DNA of 64,000 nucleotides, taken from assembly GCA_900473795.1 (NCBI GenBank), contig UCMT01000018.1:98612-162611 (forward strand). The letters are read 5' to 3'. The translations under genes and the position numbers were made by a program. This DNA comes from Hyphomicrobiales bacterium. Its GTDB lineage: Bacteria > Pseudomonadota > Alphaproteobacteria > Rhizobiales > Rhizobiaceae. The notes beneath the pieces are model-generated. The model did no database searches. It saw only the letters and a program-made list of their open reading frames with translations, and was not told the origin of the DNA. Of the stretch, positions 36,086 through 45,530 are shown piece by piece (within the stretch, counting starts at the first letter, position 1; every line of letters starts with the position of its first letter).

Positions 36086-36799
36086 ATGGACACAACACCG
36101 CATATTCTCGTTGTCGATGACGATCCGGAAATTCGCCGGCTGCTTGGAAAATATCTCGACGGGCAGGGGTTTCGCGTCAGCCTTGCCGGCAGCAGGGGCG
36201 AATGCGAGGCAAAGCTTACAGAGTTGAAGATCGACCTTCTCGTTCTCGACGTCATGTTGCCGGACGGCTCCGGGCTCGATCTGTGCCGTGTCCTGCGCGA
36301 GCGCATGCCGCAGCTTTCGATCATCCTGCTCACGGCGCTGAAGGAAGATGTCGACCGGATCATTGGTCTCGAATTCGGCGCCGACGACTATCTCGGCAAG
36401 CCGTTCAATCCGCGTGAACTGGCCGCCCGCATTCGTGCGGTGCTGCGGCGGGGTCGCAGCGACCCGCAGCCCGCAGGGGGGCGGCAATATGTCTTTGCCA
36501 ATTACGTCGCGGATATCGAAAGCCGCACTTTGCTTGCTCCCGACGGCACGCCCGTCGATCTGACCGGCGGCGAGTTCGAATTGCTGATGGTTTTTCTCCA
36601 GCGCCCGGGCCGCGTCCTGTCGCGCGATTCGCTGCTCGATCTGACGCAAGGCCGCGCGGCTGATCCCTTCGATCGTTCGATCGACATTCTTGTCAGCCGG
36701 CTGCGCCGCAAACTCGGCGATGCGAGCGTGTTCAACATCCTGAAAACGGTGCGCAACAAGGGGTATCAGCTTGCGGTCCCGGTTGAGCAAAGCAACTAG
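36086..36799 (+). CDS. OmpR/PhoB-family response regulator
   Basis: Two-component response regulator of 237 residues. The receiver domain (1-120) has the acidic pocket DDD at 11-13, the phospho-acceptor Asp55 in LLVLDVMLPDG, the conserved Thr in LLTA, and Lys in LGKPFNP. The C-terminal winged helix (about 135-232) shows LTGGEFELLMVFLQRPGRVLSR and the recognition region RSIDILVSRLRRKL, ending VRNKGYQL. ATG 36086 is chosen because MDTTPHILVVDDDP is the standard start; the upstream frame extension is spurious. The kinase gene follows by 2 bp. Orthologous OmpR/EnvZ-like pairs in alphaproteobacteria respond to envelope or osmotic stress, but the stimulus here is unknown. Confidence 0.93.
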   Translation: MDTTPHILVVDDDPEIRRLLGKYLDGQGFRVSLAGSRGECEAKLTELKIDLLVLDVMLPDGSGLDLCRVLRERMPQLSIILLTALKEDVDRIIGLEFGADDYLGKPFNPRELAARIRAVLRRGRSDPQPAGGRQYVFANYVADIESRTLLAPDGTPVDLTGGEFELLMVFLQRPGRVLSRDSLLDLTQGRAADPFDRSIDILVSRLRRKLGDASVFNILKTVRNKGYQLAVPVEQSN

Positions 36800-36801
36800 C
36801 G

Positions 36802-38067
36802 ATGTGGTCTCTGCGCACCCGGTTTACCGCGCTGCTGGTCATCTCGGTCGTTCTGGTGCTGGTCGTCGCCGCCTTCGTGACGGCGACATTGCTGCGCAAG
36901 CCACCGGAAGCCATGTTCGACCAGGCCCTGGCGGAAAAGGCGGAGCTGACGGCCCTGTTGCTGCGCGCCGATCCGTCGGTCGCGGAAAAGATGCACATCC
37001 GGATATTTGAGAAGCCGCCGCAGGACCGCATCGATCGGGAACAGACCGACCATGTTCGCGCCGAAGCGAGCCGCCAGGGCTACACATCCGAGACCATCGT
37101 GCTTGAAGGCTTCGAGCCACATTCCAAGGGTATTGCCGTTCGTCTGGATGGCGACCGCTGGGCGTACCTGGATTTCCCCGGCCCTGGGCCTGGCCCATTT
37201 CCGTTTCTGCCGCTTGCGGCCTACCTCGCCCTCGTCGCAACCGGCATGGCGGGCATTGCGATCTATGCCAGCAACGTGATGATGCGGCCGCTGCGCATCC
37301 TCGACGAGACAATCGCCAAGATCCGGCCGGACGGCATCATCCCGGAACTACCGGAAACGGGGCCGATGGAAGTGCGTACGACCGCAAAGACCATCAATCG
37401 CCTGGCGACGCGCCTCAATGCCGCGGTATCGAGCCGCATGCGCATGATCGCGGCCGCCGGCCATGACATGCGCACGCCGATGACGCGGATGCGCCTTCGG
37501 GCGGAGTTCGTAAGCGACGGCGACGACCGGCAATCCTGGCTGAAGGATCTCGAAGAACTCGATCATATCGCCGACAGCGCCATTCGGCTGGTGCGTGAGG
37601 AGGTGAGCCCCGCTGCACAGGAAGAGGTGTCGCTGGACGCCGTTCTGCGCTCGGTCGCAGAGGAGATCCGAGAAACGGAACTGCCCGTGGAGCAAGGGGC
37701 GATCGCGCGCGTCTTCGTCAAGGGCGCCCCCTTTGCGCTGAAGCGCGCCATCCGCAATCTTGTGGTGAATGCCGCCACCCATGGTCAGGGCGCCGCCGTC
37801 GCTCTGTCCAGCAATGGTGAGGAAGCCGTGCTGACGATCGCCGACAGCGGCCCCGGCATCCCGCAGAACCTTCTCGACCGCGTCTTCGAGCCGTTCTTCC
37901 GCGTCGATCAGGCGCGCCGGCAGCTTGTGCCCGGCGCCGGTCTCGGTCTCGCCATCTCGCGCGAGATCATCGAAAACCACGGTGGCACCATCACCATCAC
38001 CAACCGTCGCGAGGGCGGCCTCCTGCAGACCGTTCGCCTGCCGCTGTGCACGCCTGCGCAGGATTGA
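36802..38067 (+). CDS. Sensor histidine kinase, EnvZ-like
   Basis: Membrane kinase of 421 residues partnered with the preceding regulator. Helix 1 is about residues 8-28 (TALLVISVVLVLVVAAFVTA), the periplasmic loop about 30-130, and helix 2 about 134-155, then a HAMP linker (MMRPLRILDETIAKI). The H-box is AAGHDMRTPMTRMR with His221; the N-box is LKRAIRNLVVNAATHG, the G1 box IADSGPGIP and G2 GAGLGLAIS. The loop contains a proline-glycine tract, PGPGPGPFPFLP, just before helix 2. Arrangement and length match EnvZ-type kinases. It is co-transcribed with the regulator (2-bp gap). Confidence 0.93.
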   Translation: MWSLRTRFTALLVISVVLVLVVAAFVTATLLRKPPEAMFDQALAEKAELTALLLRADPSVAEKMHIRIFEKPPQDRIDREQTDHVRAEASRQGYTSETIVLEGFEPHSKGIAVRLDGDRWAYLDFPGPGPGPFPFLPLAAYLALVATGMAGIAIYASNVMMRPLRILDETIAKIRPDGIIPELPETGPMEVRTTAKTINRLATRLNAAVSSRMRMIAAAGHDMRTPMTRMRLRAEFVSDGDDRQSWLKDLEELDHIADSAIRLVREEVSPAAQEEVSLDAVLRSVAEEIRETELPVEQGAIARVFVKGAPFALKRAIRNLVVNAATHGQGAAVALSSNGEEAVLTIADSGPGIPQNLLDRVFEPFFRVDQARRQLVPGAGLGLAISREIIENHGGTITITNRREGGLLQTVRLPLCTPAQD

Positions 38068-38144
38068 CCGCAGGCTTCCTTGCGCTGACCATGCCCCGAC
38101 GTTTGTGTCTTTAAAGAACGACGAGGACGGTATTATCGGTACTG

Positions 38145-38178
38145 CAAACGAAAACGCGGCCGATCGAAATCAGCCGCG
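38145..38178 (-). terminator. Rho-independent terminator after the NodT-family gene
   Basis: On the minus strand CGCGGCTGAT and ATCGGCCGCG (38155-38178 overall) form a 10-bp stem with one G-U pair around a TTCG tetraloop, followed by TTTTCGTTT. It lies 24 bp beyond the stop of the outer membrane factor gene. Confidence 0.8.
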
Positions 38179-38202
38179 CTCGTCAAATTCATGTCTGCAC
38201 CG

Positions 38203-39639
38203 TTAGTAGGCTGCGGACGATTTGCCCTCGCTGGGCTTACCGTCCGCCGGTTCGATGGCTGAACCGCCGCCAATGGCGACGTTCAGGGAAACGTAGCTGT
38301 TGGCCAGGTTGCGGATACTGGCTGCGAGCGAGACACGCGACGCGGCGAGCGAGCGTTCTGCATCCAGCACGTCGAGCAGCGACGTTGCGCCTCCCTTGTA
38401 GCTCTCACGTGCCAGTCCGAGCGCCCGCTCGGAGGAGTCGACGACCTTGCGCAGTGCTGCAACGGTCTCGTAGTTGTTGCGCAGCCCGACCAGCGCGTTC
38501 TCGACTTCCTCGACGCCGTTCAGCACCGTCTGCTTCCAGGCGAGATACTGCTGTTGAGCGGCGGATTTGGCAATATCGACATTGGCCTTCAGCCGGCCGC
38601 CGTTGAAGATCGGCAGGTTGAGGCTCGGACCGAAGGACCAGGCGGCGAGACCGCCGCTGGCAGCGGAAGCAACGATGCGCGAACCATCGATGGAGCCGCT
38701 CAGCGTCAGGCTCGGATAGAGTTGGGCTTCGGCGACGCCGATCGATGCCGTGGCAGCCGCCAGCTGGCGCTCTGCCCGGCGAATATCCGGACGGTTGCGA
38801 ACCAGGTCGGCGGGAATGCCGATCTTGGTGTTATAGCGCGGCCAGGGTTGCGCCGACCCCTTGCGCAGGTCGGCGGTCACGGACGTCGCCGGCAGACCGA
38901 GCAGGGTGGCGATATGATTTGCTGCCTGATTGAACCCCGTCTGATAGCCTGGCAGTTCGGCAAGCGTCGTATTGACGAGGCCTTCGGCCTGAACCACGTC
39001 GAGGCTGGACGCGGCACCCGCCGCCTTGATGTCCTCGGTCAGCTTCAGAGTCTCGCGCCGCGAGGCGAGGCTCTGCTGCTGCAGTGCGTACGCTTCCTGG
39101 TTATACCGAGCCTCGATGTAGGTGGTGGTCAGGTCGGACAGGTAGGCAAGGCGGGCGACATTGACGTCATCATAGGCGGCGTCGAGCGACGCGCTCGCCG
39201 ATTCCTTGGCGCGGCGATACTGGCCGAACAGATCGATCAGCCACGACGCGTCGCCGCCGGCGGAAAGCGTTTTGGTTTCCGTGTGGCGGCCTCCAATGAA
39301 GGAACCATCCTGTCCTTCCGCAGTGGCCGATCCGCCCACGTTGATTTCCGGCAGACCGCCGGCGCCGGCAACGACAACGTTGGCACGAGCTTCGATGATG
39401 CGCTCCAGCGACTGCTGGACATCAAGGTTTTCGCCCATGCCTTGGGCAACGAGGCTGTTCAATCTCTTGTCGCGGAAGGCTTCCCACCAGGGGTTGAGCG
39501 TTGCTTCGACAGCTTCAGCTTTGCCGCCTTGCGAGAATTTTACCGGCAGTGCTGCGTTGGGAGCCTGGTAGTTGGGGCCGACAACGCAACCGGAAAGGAG
39601 AAGAAGGCTCAAGGGAAGGAGCACTTTTGCTGTTTTCAT
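38203..39639 (-). CDS. NodT/OprM-family outer membrane efflux lipoprotein
   Basis: Outer membrane channel of a tripartite efflux system, 478 residues. A lipoprotein signal peptide ends at LLLLSGCVVG (Cys near residue 17). Two OEP repeats follow, with paired long helices around 180-270 and 380-460; VVGPNYQAP and NRPDIRRAERQLAAATASIGVAEAQLYPSLTL are classical NodT/CusC features, given here in two pieces. ATG 39639 gives a proper lipobox distance; longer frames do not. No membrane-fusion or RND gene is adjacent, so it is an orphan here, converging on the two-component kinase. It could serve the EmrAB or PrsDE systems in this window or another pump; there is no direct evidence. Confidence 0.9.
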   Translation of the reverse strand: MKTAKVLLPLSLLLLSGCVVGPNYQAPNAALPVKFSQGGKAEAVEATLNPWWEAFRDKRLNSLVAQGMGENLDVQQSLERIIEARANVVVAGAGGLPEINVGGSATAEGQDGSFIGGRHTETKTLSAGGDASWLIDLFGQYRRAKESASASLDAAYDDVNVARLAYLSDLTTTYIEARYNQEAYALQQQSLASRRETLKLTEDIKAAGAASSLDVVQAEGLVNTTLAELPGYQTGFNQAANHIATLLGLPATSVTADLRKGSAQPWPRYNTKIGIPADLVRNRPDIRRAERQLAAATASIGVAEAQLYPSLTLSGSIDGSRIVASAASGGLAAWSFGPSLNLPIFNGGRLKANVDIAKSAAQQQYLAWKQTVLNGVEEVENALVGLRNNYETVAALRKVVDSSERALGLARESYKGGATSLLDVLDAERSLAASRVSLAASIRNLANSYVSLNVAIGGGSAIEPADGKPSEGKSSAAY

Positions 39640-40079
39640 CTGGGTCCCCATCCGGCCCGCCACGGACCGGTAACAAACGATTCACTTTTCCCGTGTTTAA
39701 CATTTTCCGCGCCGCTGGCGAGCGAACAATTGCAAACATGAGGGGCAATAGGGCGATCCCTACGGCAAGGTGTTTCCCAAGTGCCACGGCTTGGTCATTG
39801 CGTCTCTGATTTCAAGGGGTACGAAGAAAATTCCCCGGCCAGCGGTGTGGCCAGCGGGCCGCCCGAATCACCAAGCAAAGCGTGACCCATAAAGGTTACC
39901 CATATCTGAAATTTTTCGATGCGCCATTGCCCCGCCCGTCGCGGTCGCGCGCCTTGAGGGTGACATTGCAGGAACAGTCTGAGCAGGAGCAGCCTGGGTC
40001 CGGCGATCATTGCCGATGACGGTCAAGCTGCTCGTGATATCGATCGCGGGCCGCGTCATGCCGGCCCGTCAGCGGGCGA
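39640..40079. other. Intergenic region without supported gene
   Basis: 440 bp between the outer membrane factor and the small coiled-coil gene. Several short frames exist but none has a convincing ribosome site, codon use or recognisable sequence. A CGGGCCGCGTCATGCCGGCCCG hairpin-like element (about 40047-40068, minus-strand side) may end the coiled-coil gene transcript. The left part should hold the promoter of the NodT-family gene. Confidence 0.4.
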
Positions 40080-40421
40080 TCAGACCCAGAGTTGGCGGTT
40101 GCCGAACTGCTCGCCCTCCTGGAAATTGCGGGTGCCGATGAGGGAGGCCGGTTCTTCCTGGCCGCTTTGACCATTCGAAGCCGCTGCCTGCTGCGCCTGG
40201 GCCTTTCGGGCTTCCGCCGCCTCCAGCGCGTTGAGCTTCGCCTGCAGTTCGGCGATTTCCTCGGTTATCTCAGCCTTGTCGTCCTCGGTCTTGGCTTCTT
40301 CCAATTCCGTCTGCTTGGCTTCTATCTGTGCCTGCAGCGACGCGATCTGCGCGCTGCTGTTGCTGCTTGCGCTGGTCGTCGACGTCGATAGGAGTGAGGC
40401 GCTTGAAATCGCTCCAACCAT
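40080..40421 (-). CDS. Small coiled-coil protein, FlxA-like
   Basis: A 113-residue protein of no clear function. After a Ser/Thr-rich head (ISSASLLSTSTTSASSNSS) comes a charged heptad region of about 60 residues (QIASLQAQIEAKQTELEEAK, then ITEEIAELQAKLNALEAAEA), predicted to form a two-stranded coiled coil, then a Gln/Ser-rich tail ending NRQLWV. This layout resembles FlxA-like proteins found near flagellar genes, though no flagellar gene is nearby. ATG 40421 is selected by AAAGGAAACG immediately upstream; the longer frame begins with basic junk (RKRKGNE). It is a single gene. Confidence 0.75.
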   Translation of the reverse strand: MVGAISSASLLSTSTTSASSNSSAQIASLQAQIEAKQTELEEAKTEDDKAEITEEIAELQAKLNALEAAEARKAQAQQAAASNGQSGQEEPASLIGTRNFQEGEQFGNRQLWV

Positions 40422-40868
40422 TTCGTTTCCTTTGCGTTTTCGTTTCGGGCGATATGAGAAACGCATCGATCTCCTAAGGAAATCTGACCGCAATCCTTAA
40501 GAAACCATCGCTGTTTTCCGGAGGAAATGGGCGTTGGGAAACATCCGGGGGATGTGCTTGGCCAGACGTCCCATTCGCTGAAAGAGGATGATTTGACTTT
40601 CAGAGGCGCTGGTTTTTGAAGTTTCTGAAAAATTATTCTGCCACTGGCCGCGCTGGCGCACCGCTGTTCTTGATGGGACCTTCGTCGACGGGCTGGAAAT
40701 TTGGCTTTCCAGCCATGTTCGGTGGATGCCGAGATACAACCAGGAAATGCTGCAATACAAAAATGTCGGCGATGGAAACAAATCGATACGGCCTGCCGCA
40801 CCGGATTTGCCGGTGCGCAGCATGCAGATGCGGCGGATCGCCGTGCCAACGGGCGCGCTATGCGCGAA
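40422..40868. other. Intergenic region without supported gene
   Basis: 447 bp, lower in GC than its surroundings. Frames on both strands are open over parts of it but give arginine- and cysteine-rich products with no resemblance to known families. I see no repeat or clear terminator. It could contain the promoter of the coiled-coil gene (right edge of that gene). Confidence 0.35.
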
Positions 40869-43529
40869 TCAAGCCGCGAGCCACCGCCGCTCCCGCGCAA
40901 AATTGGCCAGATCATTGGCGCTCATCGGCCGGGCAAAGGCATAGCCTTGCAGGCCATGACAGCCCAGATCCTTGAGGATGCGGGCATGCTCCATCGTTTC
41001 GACCCCTTCGGCGATGACCTCGATGCCGAGCGAGGTGCCGATGTCGATGATGGAGGCGACGAGTTGGCGCTGTTTCGCGGAGGTTAGGATGGGGATGACC
41101 AGCTGCCTATCGATTTTCAGGCGGCGCGGCGTCAGCTTCAACAGGCTGACGATCGAGGCATAGCCGGTGCCGAAATCGTCGATCTCGATGTCGATGCCGA
41201 GTTTCTTGATCTGTTCGATATTGGACAGAACCGTCATGTCGCTCTCGTCGAAGGAAATCGATTCGAGCAGTTCGAACGAGACTTTGCCCTTCGGAATGAT
41301 CAACTGGTTGAGGCGGTCGATCAGTTTCTCGTCATGCAGCCGGTGGTAGGAGAGGTTGACCGACACCTTCGGGATATCGATGCCGCTCGCTTCCCAACGG
41401 CGTGACTGGAACAACGCCTGTTCGAGAATCCGCTGGTCGATTTCGGCAAGGACGTTGATATCTTCCGCCGTCTTCAGGAAGGCGTGCGGCGCCAGCAACC
41501 CTTTGGTGGGGTGATCCCATCGCGCCAGTGCCTCGACGCCGATGATGTCCAGGCTGGCGGGACAGAATTGCGGTTGGAAATAGGCGATGAACTCGTTCTG
41601 CTCGAGCCCGCGCAGGATTTCGTCCGCTGTCTGTTTCGTCTTGAAGACCGCCGTCTTCAGGGAATGGGTAAAGACCTCGTGGCGGTTCCTGCCGCGGCGC
41701 TTCGCTTCGTAGAGTGCGATGTCGGCATTGATCAGAACCTGGGTCAGTGCCTCGTCCCGTCTCGTCTGATGGGCGATGCCGATGCTGACACCGATGCGGC
41801 AATCCTGCTCCTTGTATTTGACCGGCACGCTCATGGCGTCGATGATACGCTGCGCCAGAGCGGCGTCATGGCCCTCGATGCCGCCGTTATGGGAGATGAT
41901 GACGAACTCGTCGCCGCCGATGCGGCCGACGAAATCGTCGGCTCCGGTGTTGTCACGCAGGATTTGTGCCGCATGCCGCAGGATTTCATCGCCCGCCGCA
42001 TGGCCGAGCGTGTCGTTGATTTCCTTGAAGCGGTCGAGATCGATGTGGAAAATGCTGGCAAGCCCCTGCGTCGCGGTGCTCGATCGTCTGTCGGCCAGAA
42101 TTTCGTCGAGGTAGCGCCGGTTGGGCAGGGCCGTCAGCGGATCGTGCAAGGCATTGAATTCCATGCGATGCCGGGCGGCTTCCAGTTCGGCGCTGTGTGC
42201 CTCGGCCTGCCCTTTGGCCGCTTCGAGCCGCTCGTTGTTCTCGACATCGGCGGTCACGTCCCAGTTGACGCCGACGATTTTTCTCCTGCCGCCGGCGCCG
42301 GTGTATATCGAACCGACGGCGCGGATATGCCGTGTCTGGTTGCCGGGCAGGCGAATGCGGAATTGCGAGATATAGTTTGCGCCATGGAGAAGCGCCTCGC
42401 TGAATTCTTCTTCGGCCCGGTGCAGGTCGTCCGGATGCAGCGCATCGCGCCAGTCCTCGTAAACCTCGCGCACGCCCCCACGCAGGCCGTAGAGTTCCTT
42501 CATCCGGTTGTCCCAGAGGAGTTTGCCGGAGGAAATGTCGAGTTCCCAGATGCCGATCTGCGATGCGTCGAGCGCGATCTTCAGACGGTGCGACAGTTCC
42601 TGCAGCTGATCCTTGTTGTGTTCCAGTACCCGGATGTTGCGCTGCCGTTCCCGCATCAGCCGGCCGGTGATGAACATCGGCACGACAATGAAGAGACCGC
42701 CGAGCACGACGAGGCTTCGGATCAGCCAGGCGTTCGGTGGTGTGTCCACCCAGCCGCCCTTCGGCACGGCACTGATCACCCAGCAGCCGCCGGGCAGAAA
42801 CACGGTGACTTCGACCGGGTCGGCGCTTTTCACGGCGCCGTCACCATAAAACAACGCGCCTTTTCTTCCCAGGCCGTCGCGCCCCGAAATTGCGATGTCG
42901 AGGTCCAGCGTCTCTGAATTGAGGCCGCTGTCCCGATAGAGCCGGTCGACGTCGATGACCGCGGAGACGATACCCCAGAAGCGGTTGGACGCGCCGCCCG
43001 CGGAAAAAACCACCGGGAAGCGGCCGATGAGGCCGGTGCCGCCCTGGACAAGCTCGAGCGGACCGGCCAGCACCATCTTGCCGGAATCACGAACGCGCAT
43101 CGCCGCGGCACGCTGTTTCTCGTTCTTGCGGTAGTTGAGCCCCAGAACCTTCTCGTTTCCTTTCATCGGATAGACGAGGGATACGATGAGATTGGGTGCT
43201 GCCACGATGTTGCGCAGTCGCGAGTGCTCGTTGAGAAGGTTGCGCGCCAGATCCGCGAACCGCTTCTGGTTCATGCTTGGCTCGGTCGCAATCGTTGCAA
43301 TGAGGCCGCGGACAAGCTGGATATCGCCGTTGATGTAGGCTTCAAGCCGCGAACGGATCGGGCCAAGCTGAGCAGCAACGGCAGCGCGGGCCCTGGCGGC
43401 ATGCACTGCGCGGTTCTGCTGCTCGGCAAAGATTCCCGCGGTCACCACGATAATGAGAGCAACATAAGTCGGCAGATAGTTCGGTCGGAAAAACCGCCCT
43501 AACGTTGATGTTCTGGACACAGTCGACAT
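40869..43529 (-). CDS. CHASE-PAS-GGDEF-EAL cyclic-di-GMP signalling protein
   Basis: Inner-membrane cyclic-di-GMP enzyme of about 886 residues. N-terminal helix (PTYVALIIVVTAGIFAEQQ), periplasmic CHASE sensor domain (about 50-280; conserved VLGLNYRKNEKQR and GRFPVVF), second helix near 295-315, a PAS/PAC domain (about 330-450; IGIWELDISSGKLLWDNRM), GGDEF domain (about 470-625) with an intact GGDEF active site, and EAL domain (about 645-880) with GVEALARW, NLSYHRLH, IDDFGTGYAS and EVIAEGVET, all metal and catalytic positions present. Both enzymatic activities are therefore possible. ATG 43529 (MSTVSRTST) is preferred; the frame also opens at 43595. It probably controls motility, exopolysaccharide or adhesion in response to an extracellular ligand. 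There is no linked effector. Confidence 0.92.
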   Translation of the reverse strand: MSTVSRTSTLGRFFRPNYLPTYVALIIVVTAGIFAEQQNRAVHAARARAAVAAQLGPIRSRLEAYINGDIQLVRGLIATIATEPSMNQKRFADLARNLLNEHSRLRNIVAAPNLIVSLVYPMKGNEKVLGLNYRKNEKQRAAAMRVRDSGKMVLAGPLELVQGGTGLIGRFPVVFSAGGASNRFWGIVSAVIDVDRLYRDSGLNSETLDLDIAISGRDGLGRKGALFYGDGAVKSADPVEVTVFLPGGCWVISAVPKGGWVDTPPNAWLIRSLVVLGGLFIVVPMFITGRLMRERQRNIRVLEHNKDQLQELSHRLKIALDASQIGIWELDISSGKLLWDNRMKELYGLRGGVREVYEDWRDALHPDDLHRAEEEFSEALLHGANYISQFRIRLPGNQTRHIRAVGSIYTGAGGRRKIVGVNWDVTADVENNERLEAAKGQAEAHSAELEAARHRMEFNALHDPLTALPNRRYLDEILADRRSSTATQGLASIFHIDLDRFKEINDTLGHAAGDEILRHAAQILRDNTGADDFVGRIGGDEFVIISHNGGIEGHDAALAQRIIDAMSVPVKYKEQDCRIGVSIGIAHQTRRDEALTQVLINADIALYEAKRRGRNRHEVFTHSLKTAVFKTKQTADEILRGLEQNEFIAYFQPQFCPASLDIIGVEALARWDHPTKGLLAPHAFLKTAEDINVLAEIDQRILEQALFQSRRWEASGIDIPKVSVNLSYHRLHDEKLIDRLNQLIIPKGKVSFELLESISFDESDMTVLSNIEQIKKLGIDIEIDDFGTGYASIVSLLKLTPRRLKIDRQLVIPILTSAKQRQLVASIIDIGTSLGIEVIAEGVETMEHARILKDLGCHGLQGYAFARPMSANDLANFARERRWLAA

Positions 43530-43643
43530 TTTCGAAAACACGTAAACCCCGGAGCCGTTCTTTTCATCGCCAGCAATTGGGCCGCATTGTCGCAAGGTCG
43601 TCTTAACAATATGTACGCAAAGGCTGAATTTCAGACGGCGCGC

Positions 43644-43832
43644 TTACTTGGATTTTTTCTTCTCCGGCAGTCTCTTGCGATCCGTTTCCGCCAGCTCCTT
43701 GAGTTCCTTTTCAGACATGGATTTTTCCATGCTCTTGGAAGCACCCTTGAGCTCGGATTTCTTCATATCGCCGCGTTTGGCGGCCAGGGCTGCACCGGCA
43801 GCCTTCTGCTGGGCTTGGGATTTGGCAGGCAT
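43644..43832 (-). CDS. DUF3008 family small basic protein
   Basis: A 62-residue lysine-rich protein starting PAKSQAQQKAAGAALAAKRG, the conserved opening of the DUF3008 family common in alphaproteobacteria. It is predicted to be largely helical and disordered, very polar, with no cysteine. Function unknown; some relatives accumulate under stress, which is background knowledge only. ATG 43832 has AGGAG eight bases upstream. It ends 114 bp before the diguanylate protein's start on the same strand. Confidence 0.85.
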   Translation of the reverse strand: MPAKSQAQQKAAGAALAAKRGDMKKSELKGASKSMEKSMSEKELKELAETDRKRLPEKKKSK

Positions 43833-43877
43833 CGTCTTTCTCCTCTGGTCAGATGCTGCCCGGTTAACCGTCACCCG

Positions 43878-45527
43878 TTAAATTGGTTCCCTGATTTCCT
43901 CCATATCGGCTCCCGGCTGGCCGATCATGGCGAGCAGTGTTTCAAGCCGGTCTGCGTCGCGCGGTAACTTGTCCGTTCGAAGCCTGGAAATGCGGGGAAA
44001 ACGCATCGCAACTCCGGACTTGTGCCGGGTGGAGAAGTTGATTCCCTCGAAGGCGACCTCGACGACGAAGCCGTGGTCCGGCTCGGCGCGGATTGCGCGA
44101 ACCGGCCCAAACCGTTCGACGGTATTGTTGCGAACATATCTGTCAAGGACCTCCAGTTCTGCGTCGGTAAAGCCGAAATAGGCCTTGCCGACCGGCACCA
44201 GCACGTCCTTGCCGTCGCTTTGCGTCCAGACGCCGAAGGTGAAATCCGAATAGTAGCTCGACCGCTTGCCGTGCCCGCGCTGGGCATACATCAGCACGGC
44301 ATCGACATTGTAGGGCTCGCGTTTCCACTTGAACCACGGCCCTTTCGACCGGCCGGCGGTATAGGGCGAATCCAGCCGTTTCAGCATGATGCCTTCGATG
44401 ACGGGATCGGGCGGATCGGCGCGCAGGCGATCGAGCTCTTCCCAGCTTGAAAAGGGCACGAGCGGCGACAGGTCGAAATGCGAAGGGGCAGCCTTTTCGA
44501 TGAGCGCGGAAAGTTCTGCCCGCCGCGCGAGGAAACTTTCCGGCCGGATATCACGCCGGCCGGAAAACAAGAGGTCGTAGCCACGGATGAAGGCCGGATA
44601 TTCCTCCAGCATCTTGCGGGTAACGGTTTTCCTGTTCAGTCGTTGCTGCAGGTCGGAAAAGGTTCGGGTGGCCCGGTTGGTGCGCATCGTGCCGCCGACC
44701 AGCAGCTCGCCATCGATGATGCCCTCGAAATCCGCCGCCTCCAGAATATCCGGAAAGGCGCCGGAAATGTCGTCGCCGCTGCGCGAATAGAGCCGGCGCG
44801 TGCCTGCCAGGTTGGCAAGCTGCACGCGGATGCCGTCCCATTTCCATTCCGCAGCGAAGTCCTTCGGATCGAGCGTCGCGAGATCGTTGTCGGCCACCGG
44901 TGTCGCCAGCATGACGGCATGGAAGACGGCCGGCATGTCCAGTTTCGGCTTGTCCGACTTGCCGTCGAGCCAGCGGAACAGCGCCGTGTAGGGTGGCGAC
45001 AGGCCATGCCACAGGATCTCGATCTCAGTGATATCGACATTGCCCATGTCGGCAAGCGCCTGCTTGACCAGCCGTGCCGAAACGCCGATGCGCAAGCCGC
45101 CGGTGATGAGCTTGAGGAAGGCAAAGCGGCTCGACCCTTCGAGCTGGTCGAGCAGGTTGCGGACGAGGCCGTGCACATTGGCGCGTCCGGCCATTTCAAG
45201 CTCGTGCATGACGGCGCCGAGCGAAAGGTCCTGCTGCGCCGTTTCCCCGCCGGATTGTCTTTCCCAGACCAGCGAGATCGTCTCGGCGAGATCGCCGACA
45301 TAGTCGTAGGAATAGCGGAACAGAACCTCGTCCATCCGCTCCAGTACCAGTTGCCTGAGCACGTTCGGCTTGACGGCCTTGAGCGTCAGCGTACCGGCGA
45401 TTGCCGCCAGCGCATAGCCGCGATCGGGGTCGGGAGCGTTGCGAAAATAGTCCGCCATCAGCTTGATCTTGGCGTTGCGCTGCGGGGTGAGGACCAACCG
45501 GTCGAGCAGTTCGGCGAAGGCGCGCAT
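43878..45527 (-). CDS. ATP-dependent DNA ligase (ligase-exonuclease pair type)
   Basis: Seals nicks using ATP. 549 residues with an N-terminal helical DNA-binding domain (about 1-200), the adenylation domain (about 215-400; catalytic Lys in EWKWDGIR, motif III LYSRSGDD, motif IV GIIDGELLV, motif V LDSPYTAGRSKGPWFKWKR in part), and an OB-fold (about 410-540). This domain order matches the LigB-like bacterial ATP ligases annotated as cisplatin damage response ligases. The neighbouring gene, 3 bp upstream, is the matching metallo-beta-lactamase-fold exonuclease, supporting a repair role. The usual helicase and phosphoesterase partners are not in the window. Confidence 0.92.
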   Translation of the reverse strand: MRAFAELLDRLVLTPQRNAKIKLMADYFRNAPDPDRGYALAAIAGTLTLKAVKPNVLRQLVLERMDEVLFRYSYDYVGDLAETISLVWERQSGGETAQQDLSLGAVMHELEMAGRANVHGLVRNLLDQLEGSSRFAFLKLITGGLRIGVSARLVKQALADMGNVDITEIEILWHGLSPPYTALFRWLDGKSDKPKLDMPAVFHAVMLATPVADNDLATLDPKDFAAEWKWDGIRVQLANLAGTRRLYSRSGDDISGAFPDILEAADFEGIIDGELLVGGTMRTNRATRTFSDLQQRLNRKTVTRKMLEEYPAFIRGYDLLFSGRRDIRPESFLARRAELSALIEKAAPSHFDLSPLVPFSSWEELDRLRADPPDPVIEGIMLKRLDSPYTAGRSKGPWFKWKREPYNVDAVLMYAQRGHGKRSSYYSDFTFGVWTQSDGKDVLVPVGKAYFGFTDAELEVLDRYVRNNTVERFGPVRAIRAEPDHGFVVEVAFEGINFSTRHKSGVAMRFPRISRLRTDKLPRDADRLETLLAMIGQPGADMEEIREPI

Positions 45528-45530
45528 CGG

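Noticed and set aside
40616..40975. Cys/Arg-rich frame on the plus strand in the 40.4-40.9 kb gap
   Set aside because: No ribosome site, no resemblance to any family, and it runs into the antisense of the GGDEF-EAL gene.
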